Positions 1 through 11,214 are shown, counted from the first letter of the stretch. The stretch is 64,000 nucleotides of DNA from Typhlomys cinereus (GCA_023101885.1 JALPQD010000143.1:2914001-2978000); one strand, 5' to 3'. A program made the numbers and translations. Notes: a model not told the origin generated them from the sequence alone.

Positions 1-400
1 CAAATCATTAGCTTTGCAAAACTTCCTGCTCCTATCATGCATCTGATACCATGATACCCTGGAAAACCTCTTATAAGATCAAAAAAGGGAGTAACACTAG
101 TTTGAATAATCATCTCCTCTATCAAAGTTTGCTTATTAGACAAAATCTTTTTGAAAAGCCCAAACACTTATCAATTGACTATACATTTTCCTCTGTAATA
201 AAACTTCTTTCCAATTTCTTTTAGGAAAGAATAGAATTGTAAGAACAGATAATCCAAAAAATGGGGTTATCATTTATGGCAAACGAATGGAAAGCATTTC
301 CTCTGAGTAAGAAAAAATGGACAGCTGACTTATCATAATTTATGAGAAAATGAACATCAAACTGTTTTTCGTGTGTGTGTGTGTGTGTTGCAGTCCACCT
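1..400. other. AT-rich intergenic sequence with a short (GT)n
   Basis: No gene or recognisable repeat is visible apart from a (GT)9 microsatellite at 371-388. Confidence 0.5.
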
Positions 401-402
401 GC

Positions 403-795
403 ATAGTTGTTGATAAATGACATCAAATGGTTTAAGGGAACAAGGGATTTATTCTCCTATGATTACTGGTTACAGTTCTCAGTTCAGCTTGACAGGAGAG
501 CATGCACCAACACCAGGGCCAAGGGAACTGGCCACACCATCACCACATAATGGCTGAGAGATGGACAATCCTTACTTGCCAGACCAGTATGTCTGGCCAA
601 GTGAACAGAAGGATGCCAACTCTCTCAACCGGTTCTCCATGATTTATTCCAGGGCCTAATCCCACTCACCATAGGCTGGGCCTTCCCCATCAGCTAGACA
701 ATCTCCTTGAGGTTCGCTCTGAACTTAACTAAGTCTCTGCAAATGTGCCCGGAGCTCAAACCCTCAACAAATTGACACCTGTGCCTAACCATGAC
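403..795 (-). repeat. Rodent interspersed repeat, unnamed family
   Basis: This block aligns by eye with 49668-50062. Shared pieces include the phrase around 'gaacaagggattttatt', 'tgtctggccaagt' and the terminal 'acacctgtgcctaacca'. The family resembles an abundant mouse-type repeat whose reverse strand ends in a polyadenylation-like region. I cannot name the family without a repeat library. Orientation is inferred. Confidence 0.55.
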
Positions 796-796
<1 letters not shown>

Positions 797-829
<33 letters not shown>

Positions 830-1075
830 TGTGTGTGTGTGTGCACGCGCGCGCATGTGCACATACACAAGATGGCCCTTAAGTGTGTGCCTGGAGTGTG
901 AAGACCCAAGAGTGACATCCAGAATCATCCTGATTGCTCTACCCTCTTCTTCCTTTGTTCTGGGATTTCCCAGACTTCGTCTTCCAGGACTGGTATTTTT
1001 ATGTGGGCTCTGGGGATGTGAACTCAGATCCTTTTGCCTTTAAGACAAAAGCTTCAGCCCCTTGGCTATCCCTCC
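797..1075 (-). repeat. tRNA-headed SINE with (CA)n tail, older subfamily
   Basis: The + strand begins with a long (TG)n run (797-842), then reads as the reverse complement of the B2-superfamily-like SINE also found at 8690 and 35885. It ends with the head-complement region 'ctatccctccagac'. It is diverged, so it is an older copy. Confidence 0.7.
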
Positions 1076-1234
1076 AGACAGATCAAACTATATTCCAATC
1101 CTCAGAAAAATAACTAACAAAATGAAGGTTTGCAAGCTGAACAAAGGTGCTCAGATTCTTTCCACAACATATGAACATACTTAAAGTTGTTAAAATGTAT
1201 ACTTAAAAGTTATCAAGATTAATTTTATGTTGTA

Positions 1235-1590
1235 TATTTCATTTGTATTTATTTACTGTGTGTGGTTGGGACGTGTGTGCACATGTGGTGCCCGTACACT
1301 GGCCTCTGAGTCCAGGTGCAGGGAGGCCCAGAGAAGGAAGACAGGAGTCCACCTTACCACCTTGTTTTCTAGACAGGGTCTCTCACTGAGCTGGAGTGCA
1401 CCTAGGCTGGCTGGCCTGTCAATCCCAGTGCTCTTCCTGCTTCACCTGCATACCCATGTCCAGCTGTACTTCACTTCTCACAGGAGTATTGGCGATTTTT
1501 GTTTATGGAGTGATGGGGATTGACACTCATATCTTCATGCTTACCCAGAAAGCGCTATCCACTGAGCCATTTCTCCAATCACTTGTGTTA
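1235..1590 (-). repeat. B4-like SINE (B1 plus ID fusion)
   Basis: The left part contains 'agacagggtctctcactgag' followed by a B1-like stretch. The right part ends in 'ccactgagccatttctcc', the complement of an ID/tRNA-type head. That order is typical of rodent B4 elements read on the minus strand. The open frames here are artefacts of the repeat. Confidence 0.65.
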
Positions 1591-1817
1591 AATATGTTAT
1601 CTCGGTGTTTGTTTTCTTTAGATAAAGGAAAGAGGAAAAAATAAAGTGAAGATGGTGAATGTTTTAACACAATTCTGAAGTTCATTTCAAAACGTGAGGA
1701 AAAAATGAAGAAATTTAAAATGTAAGATGCATTATTAGGAAGCCAGCATTCAGGGTTCTTCAGACAGAAGGAAAGTAATCCCAAATAGAAATAAAAAAAA
1801 AAAAAAGTTCCATTAAC

Positions 1818-2110
1818 CATGGAAGGGGTAAGATCTCAAGAAGTCCTAGACCTCCCTGAGAAAGTATTGAGGGTTACAGCTGAATGGTGGGGGACGAGAA
1901 GATGCTTTCCTCAATGGTATAGGCAACCCAGATAAAATTCAATAGGCCACACATACAAAAAGACATGAAAGTGAGAGGGACACTGGTAGGGAAGAAAGGA
2001 TGTTAAGGAAAATGGAAAGGGGACGTGATTGGGATTAAGGTGTCAAAATGTTATAAATGCACTGAATTCATATGTGAGAATAAAGAATAAAAATTAAAAT
2101 AAAAATGCAA
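1818..2110 (+). mobile_element. L1 3'-end fragment
   Basis: A purine-rich stretch is followed by an A-rich tail. It matches 37700-38115 in order: 'agatctcaagaa', 'ctccctgaga', a 'cacacatacaaaaagacatgaaa'-like segment, and a terminal 'gaataaaaattaaaat' tail. This is a 5'-truncated L1-type 3' UTR. Confidence 0.6.
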
Positions 2111-2420
2111 GACAGAATTTAAAAACAACAGAAGGATATATATGTAGTTATAATGTCACAAAACAATACTCTTAAACAAGGGGTGATAAATATAAATATT
2201 TTATAAATATAAATACACTTATTTGTTCACATGAAATAAAGGGGAAGAGGCAGAAATGTAATACACAGATTCAAATAGCATAATGTCCTTATATTGTTAA
2301 AGAAGTGGTAAAGTACCAAGTTTTCAGACTCTCATGTTTGTTAAAATATTCATGGAAAATATAAGGTAAGGTATAATTAACTATTAATAGAAGAGAACAC
2401 AAGTTTATTAAATTAATCTG
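2111..2420. other. AT-rich sequence, no gene seen
   Basis: No coding signal, tRNA or clear repeat boundary is visible. Confidence 0.4.
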
Positions 2421-2596
2421 TGAATTAAAATATTCAAGAAAGGGGAAAAAAGGCAGAAGCATATTCTAGGAAACAAATAAAATGACAGATTTTAACACAA
2501 ATATTTTAAAAAGTTGGATGAAATTTCTCAGTTAAAGAAAGGCATTAGAACTCAATACTGCTTGTAAATAACACACTTTAAATGTAAGGGCATACA
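2420..2596 (+). mobile_element. Old L1-type fragment, left part
   Basis: This resembles the part of an old L1 that reads 'ctcagttaaa...acacactttaaatgtaa'. It appears to resume at 6315, because the last 16 bases here (2581-2596) are repeated exactly at 6315-6330. Element identity is from memory of L1 consensus sequence. Confidence 0.5.
2581..2596. repeat. 16-bp target-site duplication, left copy
   Basis: The sequence aatgtaagggcataca occurs here and at 6315-6330. The second copy directly follows an A-rich tail (6277-6314). The pair brackets 3,718 bp of inserted material. Confidence 0.7.
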
Positions 2597-2629
2597 TATG
2601 ATCTCACCAGAAGAGAAGGGCATATATAT

Positions 2630-3429
2630 AGGCTGCCTGATAGAAAGTAACCATTTTGCAAATGGGTGATTGACCCCTCTCTCACCGCGGTCTCCTACTT
2701 TTATTCCATCTACCTTTGAATATACTCTTATAAAAAGACTCTAATTTAATAGGTTTTTTATCTCTGGCTGGGGGTGACATCCAATACCCATCAGGATGGA
2801 GCCAAGGGCATTGCAGGAGCAGCAAAATCAAAAAAAAAAAAAATCAACAACCATAATTCAGAACATCAGAGACTCTATATCAACCACCTGGAACTGTTAT
2901 CTCTCCCATCCTGAAGCTCAGGGAAATTTGAGGAAGAGGGGGCGGTAAGATTGTAAGAGCACAAGGATGGGAGGAGTAATGATATGCAAGATACTCCACA
3001 CAAGTTAGGGCCCAAGCAATCATAATAGGACTTTGCATGACCTGCTCTATTATTGACCCCACAAAGCCTAGCATGGATTAAAGGTACTAGGATCCTTGGA
3101 GGCTAGGGACTGACAGTCACAGTAGTGTTCCTAAGCTTAAGGAGAATACAGGAAAGGGTTCTGAGAAATGCCTCTGGGTCCTTGCACCTCATCAGAGAGG
3201 AAGACACAGAGGAGAGTTTGGCATGCGCATTAAGGATGCTCCGGGGATTGGGGGGGAAGCACTGGGGGATAGGGAAGGAGAGGAGAGGGGAGAGGGGAGC
3301 AGGAGGGGAGGGGGGAACAAAAGGGGAGGGGGAGAGGTGGAAGGAGGGAGGGAGGGGACCGGTGTACCTGTTAAGTTAGTATGAGTGGAAATAATAATAA
3401 TAATAACAATAATAATAATAATAATAATA
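2630..3429 (+). mobile_element. L1 3' end, copy 1 of 4
   Basis: The block contains the landmark 'aagctcagggaaatttg', then 'agagggggcggtaag', a G-rich polypurine tract at 3238-3360, the tail motif 'agtatgagtggaaataataat' and an (ATA)n tail. The polypurine tract before a simple A-rich tail is typical of rodent L1 3' UTRs. Related copies are at 5164, 24753 and 39790, all in the same orientation. Confidence 0.75.
3391..3429. repeat. (ATA)n microsatellite
   Basis: About 39 bases of near-perfect ATA/AAT trinucleotide repeat form the tail of the L1 fragment. Confidence 0.9.
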
Positions 3430-3750
3430 AACACGTAATGGGGCGCCCTAGCCCATCATGACCCTCAGAGTTCCATAAGTCTTTCCTTGCCTGCTTCTCA
3501 TGGATTCCATGCCTGGGGTCCATGAGTTCTCTGGGGTGCCCTAACCCCTCAAGACACTCCATGTCTGGAGTCCATGAGTTCCAGCCTTTCTATCCTGTAA
3601 TAAACTCTACCTTAACCCTCTGCACGTGTTCTAGTTTCAATCTTCCACCCTCAAACACTACAACCCTGCAACATTGGGACAGTCATTCTGGCAACATTTG
3701 ACCCCTGAACAGGGACCCTGAAACATTTGGTAACCCACGAAGACATAGTT
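3430..3750 (+). mobile_element. LTR-like fragment of an endogenous retroelement
   Basis: Two imperfect repeats carry 'ccatgagttc' after 'catgcctggggt' and 'catgtctggagt'. They precede an AATAAA signal at 3599-3604 and a conserved downstream region containing 'gtttcaatct'. The reverse complement of 28040-28340 has the same order of motifs, so both are one LTR family. A primer-binding-site-like stretch, ttggtaacccacgaag, lies at 3727-3742. No retroviral gene is intact. Confidence 0.55.
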
Positions 3751-4337
3751 GAGGAACAAAGGAAAGACTGTACCTACAATAAATTGTATTCATGTGTTCA
3801 TATATTTATATGTTCTGTGTTTACATGTTGTGTGTCTTGTGTTTCAAAGTAACAAATCTGTGGCCACTTCAATTTTTTTCATTCCTGTTATGCGCTTATA
3901 TTGAAATTTTGTCATGCCCTTTTTACATACCTGTATGCATACTTAAAAATAAGAACAAATAATTTTAATGTCATCTGAGGCCTTAACTACTTAAATTCTA
4001 AATAACTTACTTTTTAAATCAATTGTAACAGTTTCTAATAAATCATAAGTTTTCTTTCATGAAAGATTATCTTGTTTGGTTTTGATTTTTTACAAATAAA
4101 AATGCTATTGTGTTCTTAGAGGTTTTCCCATGTATTCTCAAAAAATCGAAGTCACTATAATATCAATTAATTAAACTTGCTCACTCCTCTGACTTTTATA
4201 GAATTTTGTCCCATCAAATCTAGCAACTGGACCAGAAAAATACAAATGACTTGTAAAAAATTCATTGGAAGTTTTTCATTCTCCTTGTGTTCAACTTAAA
4301 AAAATTTCCTAGGACTTGTTTACATTTTTTCTAATTC
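3751..4337. other. AT-rich sequence, no gene seen
   Basis: This lies downstream of the LTR-like fragment. It may be decayed internal retroelement sequence, but I see no conserved protein motif. Confidence 0.35.
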
Positions 4338-4560
4338 AAGACCCAGTGCTCGGGGCTGGAGAGGTGGCTCAGGGGTTAGGCCTCTGCCTTGCAGGCGGAA
4401 GGTCCTGAGTTCGGATTCTAGACCCCATGTTTAGACGCTGGGCGGAAGCAGGGGCGGCCTGCTTTTCCAGTCCTGGTAGGGCGGAGCCTGTGAATCCCGG
4501 GGCAGAGTAAAAAAGGAGGTGGAAGCGTCCATGGTGGTTCCCGAATTCGTCTGTGGTTCT

Positions 4561-4604
<44 letters not shown>

Positions 4605-4692
4605 ACACACACACACAAGTGCACACACGCATACATGCGCAATTGAATAAATAATAAAAAGTAATAATAATAAAAAAAAAGACCCAGTGCTC
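4338..4692 (+). repeat. Young tRNA-headed SINE with intact target-site duplication
   Basis: The SINE body is 4352-4678. The flanking direct repeat aagacccagtgctc is at 4338-4351 and 4679-4692. An A-box-like motif, tggctcagggg, is at 4365-4375, and a B-box-like motif, gagttcggattc, is at 4407-4418. The 3' part contains the core ending 'cgaattcgtctgtggttct', then (AC)n at about 4563-4617 and an A-rich tail. An intact duplication and retained CpGs suggest a recent insertion. The long cysteine/valine-rich reading frames here are (CA)n artefacts. Confidence 0.9.
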
Positions 4693-5147
4693 CATTGGAG
4701 TCGTGGGTCTCTTTATGTTTCTCCATCAACAGCCTCATCCCTGTGGATTCCCGAATATTTAGTCCACCCAGTGGAAAATCATGGACAGTCTCCCTGACAA
4801 GATCGCGGTGCTCAGCCCACAGGAACCAAAGGAGATGGCATAGACACAACTCAAGGAGCTAGATGCTGACCTGGAGCCAATCTGATGCTCTGATACGTGA
4901 AGGAACCAGACTAGTCCAAGAGTCACGACAACCAGTGACCCCCACGCATCTCTTCTTGACTATTATTGGCTACTCTATTCTTCAACATTCTAGATCTTCC
5001 TGGTTGATCAGTGCCTTGACACAAAATGTTTCCTTCTATGATAGATAACTCAGCCCTGTTTGGATTGACTCTGAAAGCCATTCACAAACTGGACTTCAAA
5101 AGCTAACTGCTGCTCACCATCTATGCTAAGGGCTTTACTTTCAATTT
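4693..5147. other. Unassigned sequence between two insertions
   Basis: It has no intact reading frame of note. It is interrupted by the SINE on its left and by L1 copy 2 on its right, so it was contiguous with 3751-4337 and 5916-6255 before those insertions. Confidence 0.4.
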
Positions 5148-5915
5148 AAAATTTGCTATTGTACCCTCCCTCACTGAGGTTTCCTACTTTTATTACATCT
5201 ACCCTTGAATGTGCTCTTATAATAAGACTCCAGTTTAACAGCTTTCTGTCTCTGGCCAGGGGGTGACATACAGTGCCCAGCAGGATGGAGTGAAGGGCAT
5301 TGCAGGAGCAGCAAAACTGCAAAAGAAAATCAACAAACCAAATCCAGAACTTCAGAGACTGTATATCAACCACCTAGAACTAGGCCAGACTAATCTCTCC
5401 CCATCCTGAAGCTCAGGGAAATTTGTGGAAGAGGGGGCGGTAAGAGTGTAAGAGCACAAGGATGGGAGGAGCAATGATATGCAAGATACTCTACACAAGT
5501 TAGGGCCGAAGCAATCATAATTGGACTTTGCATGCCCGGTGCAATGTCCAACACACTGTTGACCTCACAAAGTCTAGCATCTGCTAAAGGCACCAAGATC
5601 CTTGGAGGCAAGGGATTGACAGCCACAGTAGTGTTCCTATGCTTAACGAGAACACGGGAAAGTGTTCAGGGTAATGCCACTGGGTCCTTGTACGTCATTG
5701 GAGAGGAAGGCCCAGAGGAGAGTCAGGCATGCACAAGAAAGGACTCTCTGGGAATTGGGGCGGGAGGCACTGGGTGATGGGGAAGGAATGGGTGAGGGGA
5801 GGGGGAGCAGGGGGTTGAGGAGTGAGGAGGGAGGGAGGGAACTGGTGTACCTATTAAGTTTGTATGAGCGGAAATAAAAATAAAAATGTATTAAAAAATA
5901 AAATTTGCTATTGTA
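5148..5915 (+). mobile_element. L1 3' end, copy 2 of 4, with 16-bp target-site duplication
   Basis: The inserted element is 5164-5899. The direct repeat aaaatttgctattgta is at 5148-5163 and 5900-5915. The content is co-linear with copies 1, 3 and 4: 'aagctcagggaaatttgtgg', 'agagggggcggtaag', a G-rich tract at about 5757-5845 and 'gtttgtatgagcggaaata', ending in an A-rich tail. The duplication defines this as a 736-bp, 5'-truncated L1 insertion. Confidence 0.88.
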
Positions 5916-6255
5916 TATCCTTCCTGTTTACTTTTGATTCCTAAAATTATACAATTTTCTGTTGACTTTTGCTGACATTTATTCCATCAAATGTATCTAT
6001 GGTTTAATTGCTAATCATGTTTCTCCTAAACATAAAGTTAAGCCAATATAGGTATTGAGATAGAATTTATAGTTGGGACAGAATTCAGGCTCATTTAAAT
6101 AACACGTATAATTAGAATATTCCAGAATAGATCTGGTTGGCTTGACACATTGCTATGGGAGTTGGTTTATTTGCCTTATTTGTAATCTTTGCCTTGCTCA
6201 AATGACAACAACAACAATAATAATAATAAAATAGGTCTATTTTTAATAGAAAAAA
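5916..6255. other. AT-rich sequence, no gene seen
   Basis: No coding or RNA-gene signal was found. Confidence 0.4.
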
Positions 6256-6314
6256 GTTTGTATAAGCAGAAATAATAATAAGAAATAAATAAACAAACAA
6301 ATAAATAAATAAAT
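6256..6314 (+). mobile_element. Terminal tail of an L1 element
   Basis: The motif 'gtttgtataagcagaaataa' followed by an AATA/AAAC-rich tail matches the tails of the four L1 3' ends. It is followed at once by the right copy of the 16-bp duplication at 6315-6330. Confidence 0.6.
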
Positions 6315-6800
6315 AATGTAAGGGCATACAAAGGGTTTAAGAGTAACATATTGGGAAAACAAATTATTTTTTGAAAAAGCTGTACTAGCCTTATTAATAT
6401 CAGAAAAAAGCATTATTAGTGATAGAAAACATTTTATATTTTAAAGATTTCAAATAAAATGCCAATTTATTGAATGAATTTAATTATTATAATTATTATA
6501 ATTAATCATATATTTACATATATTATATGATAATTTAATTATTATAAGAACTGACAGATTCTAAAGATAAATGGGTCAACTTAATTAAGTTTAAAGATTT
6601 AAATGCATTTATTTCAGCAAAGAACAAGCAAAAAAATAAGAGTAGATTTTAACATGATAAATGAGCCTCACTTAACTGCTATATATAAGACCACAGCATA
6701 TTTCTTAAAGTATACATAAGCTATTTGCCAAAATTTATGAAGTGTTGGATCATAAATCAAGTCTTGATGAATTTCAAAGCATTGAAAGCATTAATCTTAG
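6315..6800 (+). mobile_element. Old L1-type fragment, right part
   Basis: This appears to continue the element that stops at 2596. The segment 'ctagccttattaatatcag' fits an old L1 internal region as I remember it. It contains an AT-rich, partly self-complementary stretch at about 6480-6545. It is heavily decayed. Confidence 0.45.
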
Positions 6801-8230
6801 GAAATTGGACTAGAAATCAATAATAGAACTAACTATAAAGGGCCCATATGTTTGGGTAAAAGTAGTAAATTTCTAAAATCACCCATCAATCACAGAATCA
6901 TTTACCATTCAAATCTGGGTTGCATCATGAAAAGAAAATAGGGCATTTCAAAAGTGTTAGCTGTAGTTAAAATTGCTTGGGTGAAACAAAGGACTAAGAT
7001 TCAGTGAACTAAGTATTCATCTCAGTAAATGAACTTACACCTTTAGTTTTCAGTATTTTATTTTATTTTATTAAGGAAAAGATGCTCTACAAGGTGTAGC
7101 CACAGGTTCTACAAGTATTATTGAATGGATCTCAAAGTAAGTACTTCCCAAACCAGAGCCAGTTCTCACAACTTCTTGCATGCATTTGCAATCTTATGCA
7201 CAGCCTAATCTTCCAGTAGTATTCATTTATTTGCTTGTCTGTTTTTTTGGGGGGAGGTGTGATATTCAAAAACTAGATTATGCTTTGCAGAACCACTCGA
7301 TAGCAGAAAAGAAGACCAAACACTGGGTGGTTCAGACTTAACCCTCCCAGAAACAGGCAGACACAAGTTTCTAGGCCAAGAAACCAAACCAGTTACTCTA
7401 CAGGCTCTCATCTCACCACACCCAGACGGCTAGAAATATCTATTCAGCATATGCATTATCACCCTGGCCTCAAAACAGGATTGACTAAGTATGAAATTAC
7501 ATAAGCAATGCCTAAGTTTCTCATTTCCTTTGGTAACATAATTAAATGCAATAAAATTAGTAAATTGCATGTTTTAGATTATGAAGCAGCAGATAACTTA
7601 CACTTCAATTTACTACAATAACCCCAACTACTGTACTTACTCATGAAATGAAGTGCTGCTTTAGAAAACAATGCATTCAATAATTTAGTTGTGTGCATCA
7701 GCAATTCATGTATCTAAAATACATTTCATAACGTACTTGTAAATTTTCATTTGAAACAGTATTTTGAGCATGAGTAAATACATAATAATAACAAGTATTC
7801 AAATATTCTCTGTCCATGAATTGATTTGTGAGTACTAACTAGAAAGACTTCATTGCAAACGTCTGATTAACATATTCAATGTAATAAAATTCTCAACCAC
7901 AGCAAATATGCAAGCGCTTTGAAATTTTCTTGCTTTCTCTCACAACATAGTAAGATGATAATTCAACTTCATAGGTTTGTGTTAAAACAGAAAACTGTTC
8001 ACTTAAATTAGTAACTTCACTTATAATCTTCTATCTACAGAACATTGGAAACAATCTTGTTGAGAAATTAAGAGCCCAGTGAGTATAAGCAATCAATTTC
8101 CTTAATTAAACATAGAGAAGCAAAGAAGCCTCATCCCACTTAGTACCTAGGTTTCCTTGGGAGCAGGTAGCCTTGGCAGTCAATAATATGAGCTCTCCTC
8201 TAGTTAAGATAAGAAAGCTGGGAAACAAAA
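6801..8230. other. AT-rich intergenic sequence, no gene seen
   Basis: No reading frame with protein-like content, no tRNA and no clear transposon boundary was found. Confidence 0.4.
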
Positions 8231-8600
8231 TAAATGAAAACAATGGAAACGCTGACACTAGCCATTTCTTGTGGGACAGCGCGTATTCATGTCAGTGTCC
8301 CTACGTTTTGTACGTGATTATGAGAGACGGCTAGTCCTTCCCACACATGCATTAGGAATTCCCAGTGCAACTTTCCAACAGACTGGCAAGCAGGAAGGAT
8401 AACCAGGGAGGAGCAGCTTTGAGAAGATACTTAATCCTATTAAGTTCAATTGCCGACCTTTTGCAATTGTGTCGCTTTTGCAATGTGTATGCAGCAGGCG
8501 CCACCCTTTGCAGAAAGTGTAGGAAGGTCCTTTGTAAGTCTTTCTCCACCCTCATCTGTTTCCTCATTCTCTGCTCTAGTGCACATTCAATCTCTGAAGA
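8231..8600. other. Low-repeat segment with clustered CpGs
   Basis: Within an AT-rich desert, 8270-8335 holds several CpGs (gcgcg, two acgt, acgg), and 8450-8505 holds more (gccgac, gtcgc, gcgcc). No reading frame is convincing. This could be a conserved non-coding element; the sequence alone does not show it. Confidence 0.25.
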
Positions 8601-8689
8601 CCTGAGCTCTGTTCACTCCTATTATCACTGGTTTTTGCCTTCTTTCTGTCTGAATTAGGCACATGCTTTTTAAAACTTTGTTGGTTTAG

Positions 8690-8951
8690 CGTGTGTGTGT
8701 CTGTGTGTGTGTGTTTGTGTGTGTGTGTCTGTGTGTGTGTGTTTATCAGAGGGCACTGTGTGTCCCTGTAGAGGACCAAATGTGATTGTTTCCACCCCCT
8801 TTTTTCTTTTCTTTGTTCTCAGATTTCCCAGGCTCCGCCCACCAGGGCCTAAGTGCAGGTGTTAGGGCGTTTCTTACCTGGGACTTGAGTTCAGAACTGG
8901 ACCCCCTGCCTGCCAGGCAGCCTCCACCCTTGAAGCCATCTCTCCAGCCCT
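8690..8951 (-). repeat. tRNA-headed SINE with (CA)n tail, older subfamily
   Basis: The (TG)n run at 8690-8742 is followed by 'tatcagagggcactgtgtgt', the hallmark of the older subfamily. It ends at the head complement 'gccatctctccagccct'. Confidence 0.8.
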
Positions 8952-9560
8952 AGGCTCCTACTCTTTAACGAGTTCCTGGAAATTACAATATCTTTCTCTC
9001 AGTCAAAGCTAAAACTTTAAAATAATTGTTCTTATTTCGGTGTTCAAAATTTGTTGAATTACAGAATCAAATATCTATCAACTTGTAACTACAGTTCTTA
9101 AATATACATGAGAAGATTCATGCACTGAGATATTATTTTAAAAAGCATTATATATGGCATTTTATCCATTTTCTCACTTATTTGTCAATTTTTTATTAAA
9201 GTATTTTTAATAATATGGCAACTCATTCTTAGTGGAAGGAAAACAGAAAACTCACTTTCCTCATCAAAAGCTAAATGTAAGGATAGCATTATCATGACAC
9301 TTCATATTTACATGCTACCTGAACTTCATGCTTTGAATAAGTATATCAGGTTAGTAAGACAAACTTCATCATTTTCATTCTGGCAGCACAACCATCCAAT
9401 TATTTCGGGTAGCACGGTATTCTAGTACTTTCATTATAACCATTCAGGGAATTTAAGTTTTTAAAAAATAGTACAAAAACATGAAGTAAATGAAAACACC
9501 CATAGAAGCCCGTTTGACTTCTGAGAAACTCATATGTAACTCTATCTGGAATATCTTTTT
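8952..9560. other. AT-rich sequence, no gene seen
   Basis: No gene or recognisable repeat was found. Confidence 0.4.
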
Positions 9561-9564
9561 AAGA

Positions 9565-9650
9565 AATTATGTGTGTATGTGTATATATATATGTATACTC
9601 ATTGTATATATATACTCATTATATATGTACATATAGGTATGTATAGCTTG
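9565..9650. repeat. TA/TG-rich simple sequence
   Basis: Alternating TA and GTAT runs include two 'tatatatatactcattatat'-like blocks. It is low complexity. Confidence 0.75.
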
Positions 9651-9770
9651 TAGTTTATATACAAGTTCAATTCTTTGCAACTTTGCAAAGTTTGATAATA
9701 TGTACTGTGTATCTCTCCAGTAAATATATATGATGCTGCTATATTATTTAAAAAAAAAAAAAAAAAAACC

Positions 9771-10466
9771 TGCGGAGTCATGTGTCGGTTGCAGAAGCCC
9801 CGGGCAAGGGAGCCTGGCTGCCAAAAGCCCCAGCGCAGGAGGCCAGCTGCTTACTGGGAGAGCAGACACTCAAGATGGGAAATCACAAGCCAGATACTAT
9901 CACAGAAAGATACATCTTTGAATTCATAGCCAGAAAAATTAACCAACTTCCAAAATCAGGAAGGAACCTCCTTGAAAATGGATCAGCATACACTGGCCTT
10001 ATCGCAAACAGTCTTTTTCGGTGCATCTTGAACGTGGCAAAGGATCCCGCAGTTTCTGGTTTACCAATGGCAGTGATCCCATTCACGACAGCACAGGTGT
10101 CTTACGAAGCTTTTGTAAACTTACCGTTGTGTTCAGGTTGACTCATCATCAAGTCAATGATACCACTGACTTGAGTTGTGCCACCTGCACCGAGACACAG
10201 GCTGGACTGGCTGGTTTCATTCTGGGTGTTCTGCGCCCCATTCTTTTGGCTATTCCTGTGACAAGTCAACTCTGTTGCCAGAGAAAGGAAACATCTTAAA
10301 GTACTGTCTTAGCGTTTCTAAGGCTGTTTTAAAGAAAGATGGTGCTTCCCATTTTACTTAAAGGCCCTTCAGTTACCTGAGTCCAACCTAGAAATGAACG
10401 GATTTTAAGCAGATAGGTATATAAAAATAAGATGTAATAGCCTATTTCTCTAACATTAAAAAAAAA
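9771..10466 (+). pseudogene. Processed pseudogene of TMEM126A
   Basis: A derived 5' leader precedes an ATG at 9875. The following frame reads MGNHKP and then ARKINQLPKSGRNLLENGS and LIANSLFRCILNV. These match, from memory, TMEM126A, a mitochondrial inner-membrane factor for complex I assembly. The copy is broken. About seven codons are missing before LIANSLFR. The first frame stops at 10139-10141 after an extra segment near 10135-10165. The match then resumes in another frame (DLSCATC, then an ILLAIP segment). A further shift at about 10270 gives LLPEKGNIL. A larger deletion removes the region before the C-terminal KALQLPES-like end (about 10360-10397). No introns are present, and an A9 run lies at 10458-10466. 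TMEM126B fits less well. No function is expected. Confidence 0.85.
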
Positions 10467-10528
10467 CTTATCAAAATAATCCATCACTACAGATAATACC
10501 TACATGGTACTAAATATCATGTTTTGTT

Positions 10529-10576
10529 TTTATAGCATCTTTATTCTTTTTTTTATTTATTCAATTGTGCGCGCGC

Positions 10577-10631
<55 letters not shown>

Positions 10632-10855
10632 ACCACGGACGAATTCGGGAACCACCATAGATGCCTCCACCTCCTCCTTGTTTACTCTGCTCCGGGATTC
10701 ACAGGCTCTGCCCTACCAGGACCAGAAACGCAGGCCGCCTCCACTTCCGCCCGGCGTCTATACATGGGATCTAAGATCCGAACTCAGGACCTTCCGCCTG
10801 TAAGGCAGAGGCTTAACCCCTGAGCTACCTCTCCAGTCCCTTTATAGCATCTTTA
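10529..10855 (-). repeat. Young tRNA-headed SINE with intact target-site duplication
   Basis: The SINE is 10544-10840 on the minus strand. The direct repeat tttatagcatcttta is at 10529-10543 and 10841-10855. A (GC)n(GT)n run lies at 10567-10628. The core 'accacggacgaattcggg' marks the young subfamily shared with 4352 and 36300. Confidence 0.9.
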
Positions 10856-11214
10856 AGACTAAAAGAAAAAATGTCAAATATAAATTCAGCTACAGGAACT
10901 AAAGAATATGTCCCCTTCAGGGAGTCAACTATTGGCATGAGCAGGCATGAGGCATGAGGTGAGGTGAAATTTTAAGCAAATAACCCTCACAGCTTTACCA
11001 GTGTATATCGGCATGGGATGCCACTCCACAGATTCCTCTGGCAAGAGTGCCAACATCTCTCTGAGTGTATGTCTAAGTGCAAGACAAGGTAATTTCTATT
11101 CTCTCCATCCTTAGGCACTGAATAACTTAGACACTGTTTCAAAATGAGAACATGAAGCTTACCAATGAAGATAAACTTGCTAGAGAAGAGTCCAAAGATA
11201 ATTTAGAGAGCCAC

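Noticed and set aside
4365..4418. tRNA gene
   Set aside because: The A- and B-box-like motifs belong to a SINE head with a CA tail and target-site duplication; no tRNA cloverleaf with an acceptor stem is present.
4561..4617. CRISPR-like or regulatory repeat array
   Set aside because: It is a plain dinucleotide repeat in a eukaryotic genome, with no spacer structure.
4369..4849. Cysteine/valine-rich small proteins
   Set aside because: They are translations of a (CA)n microsatellite tail in a SINE. The same holds for those at 694-1043, 10504-10823, 18651-18849, 36369-36625 and 57522-57815.
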